Shown here piece by piece: positions 44,384 to 54,050 of a stretch of DNA of 64,000 nucleotides. Positions within the stretch are counted from its first letter, which is position 1, and each line of letters opens with the position of its first letter. The DNA lies in NCBI RefSeq assembly GCF_000143415.4, contig NW_003314302.1:1588395-1652394 (forward strand), read 5' to 3'. The translations under genes were made by a program, and so were the position numbers. The stretch comes from Selaginella moellendorffii (lineage: Eukaryota; Streptophyta; Lycopodiopsida; Selaginellales; Selaginellaceae). Under the pieces are notes generated by a model that saw nothing but the letters and a program-made list of their open reading frames with translations, ran no database searches and was not told where the DNA came from.

Positions 44384-45145
44384 ATGGCGAGAGCAAGCAA
44401 GAGAAGTAGAGAAGACGATGGTATCATGGTGCTGAAAAAGAAGCGTCGACTGAGAAGCGAGAGGGCTTGCAAGCTCACGGCCCAAGAGGTGAGGGATCAA
44501 AACTTGTACGGCGTGTGGGAGCACCACGACCTTCCGGACAACGTGTACCAGTGCCCAAGGTGCCAATCTTACAACACGCGGTTCGATTACTACAACAACG
44601 AGAAGAGTACTGGCAAGCGCGACCAGCCGCGCTACGCTTGTAGGTCGTGCAAGGGAAAATGGACACAAGGTGGCAAGGTAAGGGACGTATCGCTATCGCC
44701 CACTGGTGGAAATAAGAGAACTTTAAAGAGCCATGGGGGAGACAAGATCACTCCAGTCGTCCAGGAAGAATTTGTAGGCGAATCATCTCAAGTTATGGGT
44801 GATTGTGTTGCGGGTTTTGATCAAACTACTTATTGGGAGCAAGGTCATGGTCTGGGTGATTGTGCCCAACCTTTATCTCACGAGGCTTTTGATCAAAACA
44901 GTTGTTGGGAGCTTCTGCCAGCCTTGGGTCAAGGACCTGTTGGTGACTGTGTGCAAGAAGTGTTTGCTCAAGCTAGCGAGCTTGGCGATGGAGTGTTTGC
45001 TGATCAAGTTAGTCAGGAGTTTGTTGGTGGGGTTCAAGGTGGAGATGTGCAAACCAATTGCTGGGGACAACCTCAAGAATTCAACGATGTGTTTCTTGAT
45101 ATTGAGGGATTTCTGGCAGACCTGCCAGAAATACAGGCTTGCTGA
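44384..45145 (+). CDS. Dof-like zinc finger protein, copy B, 253 aa
   Basis: Nearly identical to copy A. Only about two residues differ: Thr to Lys near residue 18 and Arg to Gly near residue 119. It has the same 25-residue finger loop, basic N-terminus and DIEGFLADLPEIQAC end. Similarity extends from about 44213 (matching 37018) through the promoter to about 45205, so the duplication is very recent or homogenised by gene conversion. ATG 44384; a TATA-like ATATAAATAAG lies at about 44347. Upstream sequence is pseudogene debris rather than another gene. Confidence 0.82.
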   Translation: MARASKRSREDDGIMVLKKKRRLRSERACKLTAQEVRDQNLYGVWEHHDLPDNVYQCPRCQSYNTRFDYYNNEKSTGKRDQPRYACRSCKGKWTQGGKVRDVSLSPTGGNKRTLKSHGGDKITPVVQEEFVGESSQVMGDCVAGFDQTTYWEQGHGLGDCAQPLSHEAFDQNSCWELLPALGQGPVGDCVQEVFAQASELGDGVFADQVSQEFVGGVQGGDVQTNCWGQPQEFNDVFLDIEGFLADLPEIQAC

Positions 45146-45204
45146 TTCATGGAAATTTTTGTCAAAAGAATTTATAGTTGGATCCCAGGGTTTCCAGATT
45201 TGTT

Positions 45205-45500
45205 TGACCAGCCTTAGGTCAAGGGCCTGTTGGTGATTGTGTGCAAGAAGTGTTTGCTCAAACTAGCGAGCTTGGCGATGGAGTGTTTGCTGATCAAGTT
45301 AGTCAGGAGTTTGTTGGTGGGGTTCAAGGTGGAGATGTGCAAACCAACTGCTGGGGGCAACCTCAAGAATTCAACGATGTGTTTCTTGATATTGAGGGAT
45401 TTCTGGCAGACCTGCCAGAAATACAGGCTTGCTGATTCATGGAAATTTTTGTGTCAAGAATTTATAGTTGGATCCCAGGGTTTCCAGATTTGTTTGATGA
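45205..45500 (+). repeat. partial tandem duplicate of the Dof-like 3' end
   Basis: Starting with CCAGCCTTAGGTCAAGGGCC, the last ~75 codons and 3' flank of a Dof-like gene are repeated immediately after copy B. The frame stays open through DVFLDIEGFLADLPEIQAC. Its small differences (CTTAGG, and ACT instead of GCT after GCTCAA) match copy C rather than copy B, so it is probably derived from a C-like gene by unequal exchange. It has no zinc finger or promoter of its own. Confidence 0.8.
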
Positions 45501-45866
45501 ATAGAAGCCTACATAGTATTATATTTCAATCTATATGTCAAATATATGAAAAGCCGCAAAGATAAGAAAAAATATATACTTTTTCTTTCTCCTCTTTCTC
45601 AAAATAGTTTCCTGTCCACCAGTAAGCCGACGACGAAGGAGCTCACAGAAACCTATGGAAATGCCTATAGATAGATCTTGAGCTTCACCAGTTTTCTATC
45701 ATCAACCTTTAGCGCCTTGATTGTATTTACAGCCAAACCATTTGCCATACATTACCTTAAACCGCACAGGATTAGTGGGAATCTACGCTGTTTAAGCTAA
45801 CCCAGCCTTTACTTTAGTGCATATATATATATAAATAAGGTCAAGTCCTTTAGGGTCGTACGAGCT

Positions 45867-46631
45867 ATGGCGAGAGCAAGCAAGAGAAGTAGAGAAGACG
45901 ATGGTATCACGGTGCTGACAAAGAAGCGTCGACTGAGAAGCGAGAGGGCTTGCAAGCTCACGGCCGAGGAGGTGAGGGATCAAAACTTGTATGGCGTGTG
46001 GGAGCACCACGACCTTCCGGACAACGTGTACCAGTGCCCAAGGTGCCAATCTTACAACACGTGGTTCGATTACTACAACAACGAGAAGAGTACTGGCAAG
46101 CGCGACCAGCCGCGTTACATTTGTAGGTCGTGCAAGGGAAAATGGACACAAGGTGGCAAGGTAAGGGACGTATCGCTATCGCCCACGGGTGGAAATAAGA
46201 GAAAATCCAAAGCTTTAAGGAGCCATGAGGGAGGGGGTGCGTGTGACAAGGTCACTCCAGTCGTCCAAGAAGAATTTATAGGCGAATCATCGGGTCCAGG
46301 AGAGGAGGGTTTTGATCAAACTATTTGTTGGGAGCAAGTTGGTGATTGTGCTCAACCTTTCTCACATGAAACTTTTGATCAAATCAGTTGTTGGGAGCTT
46401 CTACCAGCCTTAGGTCAAGGGCCTGTTGGTGATTGTGTGCAAGAAGTGTTTGCTCAAACTAGCGAGCTTGGCGATGGAGTGTTTGCTGATCAAGTTAGTC
46501 AGGAGTTTGTTGGTGGGGTTCAAGGTGGAGATGTGCAAACCAATTGCTGGGGGCAACCTCAAGAATTCAACGATGTGTTTCTTGATATTGAGGGATTTCT
46601 GGCAGACCTGCCAGAAATACAAGCTTGCTGA
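45867..46631 (+). CDS. Dof-like zinc finger protein, copy C, 254 aa
   Basis: Third member of the family. The finger keeps all four cysteines and the long loop, with Arg to Trp (NTWFDYYNN) and Ala to Ile (PRYICRSC) changes. The region after the finger has a short insertion (KSKALRSHEGGGACDK), and the QVMGDCVAGFDQ module is shortened. The last third is identical in protein to the others. The promoter (TATATATATATAAATAAGG at about 45821-45839) is slightly longer in its AT run. The homologous block begins near 45752. It is the most diverged of the three and thus probably from the older duplication. Confidence 0.8.
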   Translation: MARASKRSREDDGITVLTKKRRLRSERACKLTAEEVRDQNLYGVWEHHDLPDNVYQCPRCQSYNTWFDYYNNEKSTGKRDQPRYICRSCKGKWTQGGKVRDVSLSPTGGNKRKSKALRSHEGGGACDKVTPVVQEEFIGESSGPGEEGFDQTICWEQVGDCAQPFSHETFDQISCWELLPALGQGPVGDCVQEVFAQTSELGDGVFADQVSQEFVGGVQGGDVQTNCWGQPQEFNDVFLDIEGFLADLPEIQAC

Positions 46632-46739
46632 GTTGGATCCCAATGTTTCCAGAGAGTTTGATAAATAGAATATTCACAAAGCTTACATAGAATTATATTT
46701 CAATCTGTATTTAAGAATACGAAAAAAATCCAAGCTCGG

Positions 46740-47602
46740 AAGAGTTTGACGACGAGAGAGGCCTTGTTCATGGCGAGAGCCAAGCTTTCCAGCTCCAGCT
46801 CGAAGATCTCGTCAGGGATGGCGCCGGAGAAGTTGTTGCTGCTCAAGTCGATGGTGCAGAGGTTGAAGCATCCTCCCAAGGTTGGCGGAAGAGCTCCCTG
46901 GAGATTGTTGTAGTGGAGGTAGAGCCTCTGGAGCGCCTTCATGGACCAGATCGTTCTCTGCGAGGTTGAGCTCCTGGAGCTCCGGAAAGCCGGTCACGAT
47001 CCACGGCGGCGGAGTTACCAGGCAAGCGAAGAACTTCCAGCCGCGACAAGCTCTGGAAGGACGGGATTTCTCCGGACAGGCGCCCAAGACGAAGACTCCC
47101 ATAAAATCTACTACCTCTTTCACCAGCTCCACAAACAGTGAGTCCTCAAATCTCTCGTTGAAAGCCATGGAACTTTGGAAAGCTCTAAGAATTCTTGATT
47201 CTTCCACTCTCTTTGTAGAAAAGAACTCCAAGGTTCCTACCTTTCTCGTCATTCTCCAGTGTGGACCATATGAAGCCCACGCCAAATCCTTGGAACCATA
47301 AGAAAACATGCTTGGCAACTGCGATCTTTGCAAAATTGGTGTCATAAGTGGAGATAAAAGCTTTTGCTGCATCTGGAGAGGACAACACCAAGTTTGATGC
47401 TCATGATGGGACCAAATCTTTCAGAGAGCTTGGACAGGGATTTGTAAGAGTGAGTTCCCAGCAAATGCAAATGCCCAATAAGTGGAATTCCTGGTGGAAG
47501 ATTTCTTCTTGTGGCATTCCACCACCAAGCAAGCAAAAAGGAAGAGATGCCAAGAATGAGATTGTATATATGGAAAAATGATTCGATGGAATCTGCCAAC
47601 AC
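46740..47602 (-). pseudogene. chimeric pseudogene: P450 N-terminus joined to LRR-kinase repeats
   Basis: From 47602 the minus strand encodes a P450 start (FHIYNLILGISSFLLAWWW, NLPPGIPLIGHLHLLG, SERFGPIMSIKLGVV) with frameshifts, then NERFEDSLFVELVKEVVDFM. At about 47085 it passes into leucine-rich repeats (RLSGEIPSFQSLSRLEVL, TGFPELQELNLAENDLV, LQRLYLHYNNLQGALPPTLG, NLCTIDLSSNNFSGAIPDEI), again with frame changes. The P450 part is close to the pseudogenes at 35-37 kb, so this flank too belongs to the duplication block. The join of two families plus frameshifts shows debris rather than a real fusion protein. Confidence 0.75.
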
Positions 47603-47718
47603 GCCAGCCGTTTGATGGACCTTTGTTTAAGAGCCCTAAAACCAACGGCTGGCTTTTGTTTGGTGCTTACTTGTTTTTTCCCTTGGCGAGTTTTAGGGCG
47701 GCGATGGGGAGCTAGGGC

Positions 47719-47895
47719 ATGGGCTTGATCCGGAGCGGCTTCTCTTTCACTCTGGGGACGCTGTTTGGGATCTATCTCGCGCAGAATTACAACATCCCGA
47801 ACGTTCAGGGGATCGTCAACGTCGGCCTCGTCATGGCGAAGCAAATCGAGCGGGCGTACAGGAAGCGCGGCAAGGACGAAGAAGACGACTACTGA
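47719..47895 (+). CDS. DUF4535-type small membrane protein, 58 aa
   Basis: The ORF opens MGLIRSGFSFTLGTLFGIYL and continues AQNYNIPNVQGIVNVGL, AKQIERAYRK and a charged tail DEEDDY. This matches the plant DUF4535 micro-proteins (MGLIRSSFSF...GIYIAQNYNVPN...). One hydrophobic segment (residues 8-20) may be a membrane anchor; several family members are reported in mitochondria, but their function is unknown. Complete, with no intron. The next gene starts only 146 bp after this stop on the same strand. Confidence 0.8.
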   Translation: MGLIRSGFSFTLGTLFGIYLAQNYNIPNVQGIVNVGLVMAKQIERAYRKRGKDEEDDY

Positions 47896-48041
47896 GATCG
47901 TTCACATTCCAGGTATTTTAGGAGATAGAGGAAGAATTCGTGAAGAAAGAGGCCGAGGCCGATCGATCAGGCAGGAGGAAAAAGAGGGAAAAAAATTCTC
48001 TTTTGGAAAGCTAGAAAGAGAAGCAAATATCTTTCTTGGAG

Positions 48042-49062
48042 ATGGAGGGAAAGGTCGAGCAGGCTTTGCGGCGTCCCACTCCATTCCAGGTCTTCGTCCG
48101 GGAATTGAAGCAGAAGAAGGTGGAGATGACGAGCACTGTGATCGCGCTGATGTGCATTGTTTTCTCGAGCAAGCTGGTGAGCTTGAAGAACGAGAGGAAC
48201 GCTTTCGACAGCGAGCACGAGGAGAGGATGGAAAATCTGAGGGAGGATAACAGGAAGCTGAGGGAGAAGCTGGGGGCAGTGAGCGAGCGAGTGATGCAAG
48301 AGGCGAGCAAGCAGCAGGGCAGAAAGATTGAACCGTTGTCTACGCGGATCGATGCCATATTTGAGGAGCTCAACTTGGTTCCTTCGGCTGGTTCTGCTGC
48401 TGCTACTGCTACCACGGATCCTTCCAAAGGTAAGCTTTTTCGTGTTCTTTCTCTTTGCTTGCGTTTTTGGTTCCTTTTTTTCATTGTTCTTCCAAATCGT
48501 GGATGATTTGCTTGCCTCCATCCTTTGTTTTGATTTCTGTTCTTCCAAATCTCCAAGTTCTTGGATGCTTTGCTTCCATCCTTTGTTTTAATTTGTCACT
48601 GTTCTCCAAATCTCTTTGGTTTCGAAGTTTCTTCTTTTTGGTTATCTCATAGCTCTTTGTGATTTCAGATAATAGCAAACCATCTGGAAAGTTTTTTGTG
48701 TGAAAGAATCGACAGAGCTGCGAAAGATTTTTCTGTTTGGGCGAGAGCAAGAACTTTGAGGAATCAAAATCATTTTTTCTTCTGGTCTCTTTGTGTGATC
48801 AGGCACCATGTTTCTCAAGCCATCACGCTGGCGATTCAGGCCAATAGGGAAACAAAATCAAACATCATTTCACACGATTGTTCTATCGGCAATCCTACCA
48901 GAGCGAGGAACAGAGAAGAGAAAAATGGATTCGCCGCTCGCAGACATTGGATTGCCTAGGATTCCATCTCGGCCGGGTGAAATGAGAGGCACTAGCAGGA
49001 AATCGCCGAGTCCTCCTTTGGAATCGGCCCACAAATCGGCAAAATGTCAAGAGCAAGCTTGA
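48042..49062 (+). CDS. hypothetical membrane/coiled-coil protein, two exons
   Basis: From ATG 48042 the frame reads EGKVEQALRRPTPFQVFVRE, a hydrophobic segment STVIALMCIVFSSKLV, then a heptad-type helix (SEHEERMENLREDNRKLREK) and an Ala/Thr-rich stretch. The donor AAAG|GTAAGC lies at about 48429. An acceptor TGTGATCAG at about 48803 leads to KPSRWRFRPIGKQNQ and a Ser/Pro-rich tail ending at 49062. The first exon is convincing; the 3' exon is less so, and its length (about 370 bp of intron) is unusual here. One membrane helix followed by a coiled coil is all that can be said. It could be a second cistron or alternative product of the DUF4535 transcript. Confidence 0.5.
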
Positions 49063-49248
49063 AAGGAGATTCTAGACAGAAAATCCTTCTCAAAATGCTC
49101 CCGATCGATCGCTCTTCGCTCCCAACGGATCAGCAAAGCCACGGGAAAGCGCTGCAACGTGATCATTGAAGAGCGTTGCTAGAAACCCTAGCTATGGCTG
49201 CGCGATTTAGGGCTCGTCTTCTAGTATTATTCTGGAAGAACCCTAATT

Positions 49249-51072
49249 TCAGAGAGAGGAACGAAGCTCGATGGGCGGGAAGCTCTCTTCCAGCGACAGG
49301 AGCTCCCGAAAGGAGACGCGCTTGATCCATCGCAGCTCTCCACTCAGGTACATCCGCCGCGCCTCGGATCTTCTCAGCTTGCCGGATGTCGTCTTGGGAA
49401 TGGATCGCGGCGAAACGAGCACGATCGTCCAGACCGGGGCTTCGTGCTTGCTGAGAATCTCGACGAAGATCCTCGACGCGATCGCCTGCGCGTCTGGAGT
49501 GGCGATCGATCCACTGGCGGTCTCGGCGATCAAGACGATGTTCTCACCTCGGGCTTGGAATATGACCGCGCAACCAGGCCGGAGGAGTGGAGAGAATGAG
49601 AATGCGGTGGATTCCAGGTACTGTGGATGGATCTTTCTCCTCCCTCCGTCCAGCAGCAGCTGATCTTTGATTCTTCCAGTGATGAACAAGAATCCATGGG
49701 AGATGACTCCAGTGTCGCCGGTGCGAAGGAAGAAAGCCCTGGATCCATGGATTTTGGCCTGGAATGTCTGCGATGACAATGCTGGATCGTTCACATAGCC
49801 GCTTCCCATGCTTGGAGAGGAAATCCACACCTCGCCTTCCTCTCCATCAGGTACTTCTTTGCTTGTCCCTGGATCCACGACTCTGAGATTCATCTCTTGC
49901 AGATCATCGTGCGCGCTTGAGATCTTTCCGCTGGGAAGAAGGTCTTGGTACACTGGAAAGTCACCGGATTTCTTCCATGCCGTGCACACAAACGTGGAGT
50001 TCTCGGCCAGCCCGTAAGAAGGTGCTATGGAATCCTTTCTCAGTCCGAATCTAGAGAAGCTCTTGAGGAAACTATTCACGCTTGCTGCCAGGATGGGCTC
50101 GTTGACGAGAATCAAGCTCTCGAGGTGTGACAAATCCAGTTGCAAATGCCGAGCTTTGGGATCTGGAAATGAGTTATCCTGGACGAGTTTGGATTCTACC
50201 AGAGGGAGAGCAAATGCGGGCACCACGGTACAGGTAGCTTTGAATTTGGAGAGCATCTCCAGCCATAGCCATGGCCTTTTAGAGAAGGAAAATGGCGAGC
50301 TAAGGAAGCTTGTTGCCCCGCAGGTGATGGTGAGAAGGATGAACATGAGGCCACAGTCGTGATACAGTGGAAGCCACGAGACGATGATGCTGGACGGCTG
50401 GAGGTCGTAAGCTCTTCTAGCCGCTCGAGCGTTGTGCGCTGCCGCTCCAGCGGAGATCATCACCGGTTTTGGAGCGCCAGTCGATCCGGAAGTATACTGG
50501 ATCAGGAACAAATCCTCCGCTCTGGAAAGCCTCACGTAAGAATCATCGTCGACTGACTCCAAACTGACACTGTGGATCTTGTCTGGCTCCAGTGCTATCC
50601 AGCGCAGGTTGAAGTACGCGGCGATGGCTTTTGCGGACGATCCATCAAGTTGCGCGCTCAACGATTTCGGAGAAATAAATGCCACTGGTGAGGCCTCTAG
50701 AATGACTTCCATGATATCCTTACCGCTCTTGGTTTTGTTAGAAGAAGCCGACGGTGGCACGAGTGGGATTACAGCGATCCCCGCTCGCTGGCAGCCGAAG
50801 ATAACAGAGATGAAATCGAGGCCTGGTGGATAGAGCAAGACTACACGGTCGCCACGCTTAAGACCCTCGACATGGATCAGCCAGCTTGAGGTAGCGGCAG
50901 CGAGAGAATCCAGAAGACCGTATGTCAAGACAGCCGGCTCTTCCTCTTCGCTGGACTCGTCGATCCACACGAAAGCCGGCTTGCTGTGGAAGGCTGCTTG
51001 CCGGGACCAGATTGAGAGGCAGTGATCAACGACTGGGCAGTCGGGGAAGATGGGATCATAGTTGAGCTCCAT
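49249..51072 (-). CDS. fatty acyl-AMP ligase-like AMP-binding enzyme, 607 aa
   Basis: Single-exon member of the ANL superfamily. An N-terminal adenylation domain opens with HCLSIWSRQAAFHSKPAFVW and RGDRVVLLYPPGLDF. The A3 motif is YTSGSTGAPKPVMIS, with Pro where most members have Gly. It is followed by SWLPLYHDCGLMF, PSYGLAENSTFVC, LRTGDTGVISHGFLFITGRI and KDQLLLDGGRRKIHPQYLES (in place of GRNHYPQDIE), then IPKTTSGKLRRSEARRMY with the A10 lysine. SWLPLYHDCGL and YGLAENS are signatures of fatty acyl-AMP ligases rather than acyl-CoA synthetases. Such enzymes activate fatty acids as acyl-adenylates for transfer to an acceptor other than CoA. No partner polyketide synthase is seen in the window. 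The absence of introns may reflect retroposition or transfer. Confidence 0.85.
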   Translation of the reverse strand: MELNYDPIFPDCPVVDHCLSIWSRQAAFHSKPAFVWIDESSEEEEPAVLTYGLLDSLAAATSSWLIHVEGLKRGDRVVLLYPPGLDFISVIFGCQRAGIAVIPLVPPSASSNKTKSGKDIMEVILEASPVAFISPKSLSAQLDGSSAKAIAAYFNLRWIALEPDKIHSVSLESVDDDSYVRLSRAEDLFLIQYTSGSTGAPKPVMISAGAAAHNARAARRAYDLQPSSIIVSWLPLYHDCGLMFILLTITCGATSFLSSPFSFSKRPWLWLEMLSKFKATCTVVPAFALPLVESKLVQDNSFPDPKARHLQLDLSHLESLILVNEPILAASVNSFLKSFSRFGLRKDSIAPSYGLAENSTFVCTAWKKSGDFPVYQDLLPSGKISSAHDDLQEMNLRVVDPGTSKEVPDGEEGEVWISSPSMGSGYVNDPALSSQTFQAKIHGSRAFFLRTGDTGVISHGFLFITGRIKDQLLLDGGRRKIHPQYLESTAFSFSPLLRPGCAVIFQARGENIVLIAETASGSIATPDAQAIASRIFVEILSKHEAPVWTIVLVSPRSIPKTTSGKLRRSEARRMYLSGELRWIKRVSFRELLSLEESFPPIELRSSL

Positions 51073-51929
51073 GGGAGGTTGTCGCCGAGGAAAGAAGCAT
51101 GGAGTTTTATATGAAGATATGTTTTAAAGTCCGGCCAGACGAGGAACTCCCGAGAGCATATCTTTTGATCCACCTTGTTAGAAACGAGCAAGAAGAAAAT
51201 GCCATGGTGGAACCCTGTTGCTTGCACTCTTTAACAAAATATATAGATATGATTTTCTTTTCGCACCATACTTCAATCAAAAGTGAGTCCTCTAATCTTA
51301 TCTTTAGATTAAAGTTTTAGATGTATGGATATAATATGCTAATTACTCATTTTTTGTGTTCCTGTTGGTTCTTGAAAAATATTACAAAGTTTGATGTTAA
51401 AAACCAGTTAAAGTTTTTGTAGATAGGCTTATTCCTTTTATTTTACTTTAACTCTTTCCTTTCTTCCTGCCTTCATACCTTTTTGTTAACATCTATGTTT
51501 GCATTTATATTGTTGATTGAGTGCTGGCCTGTGCTTCCTCCAAATCTTGTTCATTCTCCTTTTAAATTTGTTTTCCAACTGCCTATGTTTAAGTTCATGC
51601 AAGAAATTTAAAAGCCATGCAATTTTACAGTCTTAATGCCCAGCTCCTCCCTGATCGCCCTAACTAATTTGGAAGCACACGAACGTTTGTACAAAACCAG
51701 CTGCCATTTGAACCCACGATTGTGGTTGCCACATGGATTAGAGATCTGAAAGGGGTTTACAACACTACCATTAATGGTAGAAGAAATTATTTTGATGTGC
51801 TGCAGCAATTCAAATTTAGCTTTTGTAAATGTTGTGGCTCTAGACAAGTTCATATTGCTTGCAAACACTTGCTTGAGGCTGCAAAATGTACTAGACAAAA
51901 TTGTGACATGTGACACATGTATGGTTAGG
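51073..51929. other. intergenic region
   Basis: A minus-strand TATAAAAC string (about 51098-51105) lies some 30 bp upstream of the ligase ATG and may be its TATA box. The rest is AT-rich with no gene. Confidence 0.45.
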
Positions 51930-51934
51930 TGTAG

Positions 51935-52147
51935 TGTTATGGTGTAACGCAAAAAGACAGAGATCTAGTTGCTCTAGACTATGCTATACCACTTCTTGAG
52001 ATTCCTCACCACCCAACCACCCCTGAGTTACCTCAAAAGCTCCACTATGCCGTTACTCCACTATGAGCCCTAGGGTAAGTTAAGTCAATATACCTTGAGC
52101 CTCCCTTTGACTGATGTTGACCATGTGGTCAAAGCTAGTGCCTAACA
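51935..52147 (-). repeat. 3' LTR of the gypsy element
   Basis: Begins TGTTATGGTG and ends GCCTAACA (plus strand), pairing with 58411-58643. It is 213 bp against 233 bp on the right, mainly because the right copy has an extra 20 bp containing CCCTTACCCTAACATGCCTT. A purine-rich tract (minus strand GGCAGGGAAGAAT) lies just inside and fits the polypurine tract. A related solo-like fragment (TTGACCACGTGGTCAAAATT) appears near 22580. Confidence 0.88.
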
Positions 52148-52199
52148 ATTCTTCCCTGCCGTCCCAAGGACGAGTTGTACACCTTTTCTGGGGAATCCT

Positions 52200-53280
52200 G
52201 CTCAAGCTCTTGGTTCATCTCCCACAGCCGTATACATCAAGAAGGCATTGGGCCCGTCACTCCGAGATAGTACACCTGGATGAATTTTCATTGTAGCTGG
52301 TAACCGCACCTGATAAGCCACTTTACTAATGTGCTTTAGCACTTCATATAGACTACCATATTGATGGGAAAGTTTATCACTCTTCCCTGTCCATAAAGGC
52401 ACCAAGGTGTTCTGCCGCTCACTTGACGGAAAGATCACTTACACAAAGACGAAATCACCCACTTTATATTCCTAGAATTGTTGATGCTTATTAGCAAACT
52501 TCTCCACTCTATCCTAAGTTGTCTGTAAATTTTGCTTGCACACCACTAGAATCTCATCAAGTTCTATGGCCAAATTAGTTGCCCCAGAATCAAGCTTATC
52601 TTGAATGTCCTTACTTAAATGCAATCCTAACTCCACTGCTATTCAGGGATGCCTTCCAAACATGGCAAAATAAGGGCTTAACTTGGTTCCACTGTGTTTA
52701 TTATTGTTATAAGCGAATTGCACCAACAAAGGATATAGATCCCATTGTCCTTGCCTTTGACCAACACTAAAAAATAGCATATCTTCCACCACCTGATTCA
52801 CACACTTGGTTTGCCCATTTCTCTGAAGATGATCTTCTCTCGAGAGTTTTAAAGTCACTTGCATAGCCTTCACAAAGCTCTTCCAAAATCCATTTTGAAC
52901 TTTGAATCTTGATCACTAATGATGTCCTCTGGCAAACTAAAATCAGGAAAAACCTTCTCCAAATAAACTGCAGCTAATTATGAGGCAGTGACAGTCTTTT
53001 GAAGAGCCAACAACCGCACATATTTTGTCAACCAATCTATGATGACCCATACTTGCTCCTTTTGCCTCTGTTGCATAGCAAACAAGTGATGAAGTCTATA
53101 GAAATATTACACCAATGGTTTTGAAGAATAGGTAAAGGTTGCAAAAGTCCCCTCGGCTTCTCCCATGTCACTTTAACCTGCTGACAGAGCTCGCATGATT
53201 TACAATACTTGAGAATATCAGCTTTCATATTCCTCCAATAAAAATTATGCCTAATCAACTCATATGTCTTCTTCCCCACA
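52200..53280 (-). pseudogene. gypsy integrase region
   Basis: The minus strand encodes the zinc-binding segment (YELIRHNFYWRNMKADILKY, CKSCELCQQVK) and the core start (NISIDFIT). Next comes the late core (QRNGQTKCVNQVVEDML, WDLYPLLVQFAYNNNKHSGT) and a C-terminal SH3-like domain (KLSHQYGSLYEVLKHISKVA, YQVRLPATMKIHPGV). The parts lie in different frames with stops between them. Confidence 0.85.
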
Positions 53281-53330
53281 AAATGACCAGCCTCTTGGGC
53301 GGTTATGATAGTGGAATAAAACTTGAGTAA

Positions 53331-53999
53331 TTAATACATCCACCTATGACAAATATACATAACTATTGTAGTAGAAAATCCCATCCACCAATGAGAAAGG
53401 GGCTTCCATTGGGTCTCACAAAGAGGCCACCTCAACATCTTGAGCTTGAGCACGCTCAACCAACTGCCAAACTTGCTGACCACTTTACTCAAATGATGAT
53501 AAAACTTTGTTTGTAATGCCGTCACTTGACGAACACGAGATAAAGCATCTGCCACCACATTTGATTTTCCCGGACAATACTCAATAGGAAACTCCCCAAA
53601 CTCTATGAGTTTGACCATCAAACGAGCTTGCCTAGTGTTCAACTCTTGTGTAAAATGATACACAAGTGGTTTGTGATTCGTCAACACCATGAATACTGCA
53701 CTATAAAGATAGTGCTGCCACGTCTGTAAAGCATGAATAATAGAAAGTAACTCTTACTCATATGTGGAATAGCATTGCTCTATGGGATTCAAAATTCGAC
53801 TCTCATATATAATAGGCTGTTCCTCTTGTATGAGAACTCCTCCCAGTACATAACCACTTGCATTGTATGTCACCTCGTAAGGTTTTGATGAATCAGCAAT
53901 GCAAAGCACTAGAGCCTTGTTCAACAATCGTTTCAGCGCCACAAAACTCTCTTCTTGTGGCTTCTTCCACTTGAAAGGCATGTTCTTGCAAACAACCAT
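53331..53999 (-). pseudogene. gypsy RNase H region
   Basis: Contains FKWKKPQEESFVALKRLLNK and VTYNASGYVLGGVLIQEEQP with IIYESRILNPIEQCYSTYE, then a stop. After it come VLTNHKPLVYHFTQELNTRQ and GKSNVVADALSRV. The catalytic Asp residues expected in TDAS and TDHKPL are Asn here. Confidence 0.85.
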
Positions 54000-54050
54000 T
54001 TCAAAGGAATAGCCACCTCCACAAACTTATGCTGGAAACTTCAGTAGTAG

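Noticed and set aside
47967-48556. Minus-strand frames of 180-193 codons with Ser/Leu-rich sequence
   Set aside because: Antisense of the coiled-coil/membrane protein gene; composition reflects the complementary GAG/AAG codons.
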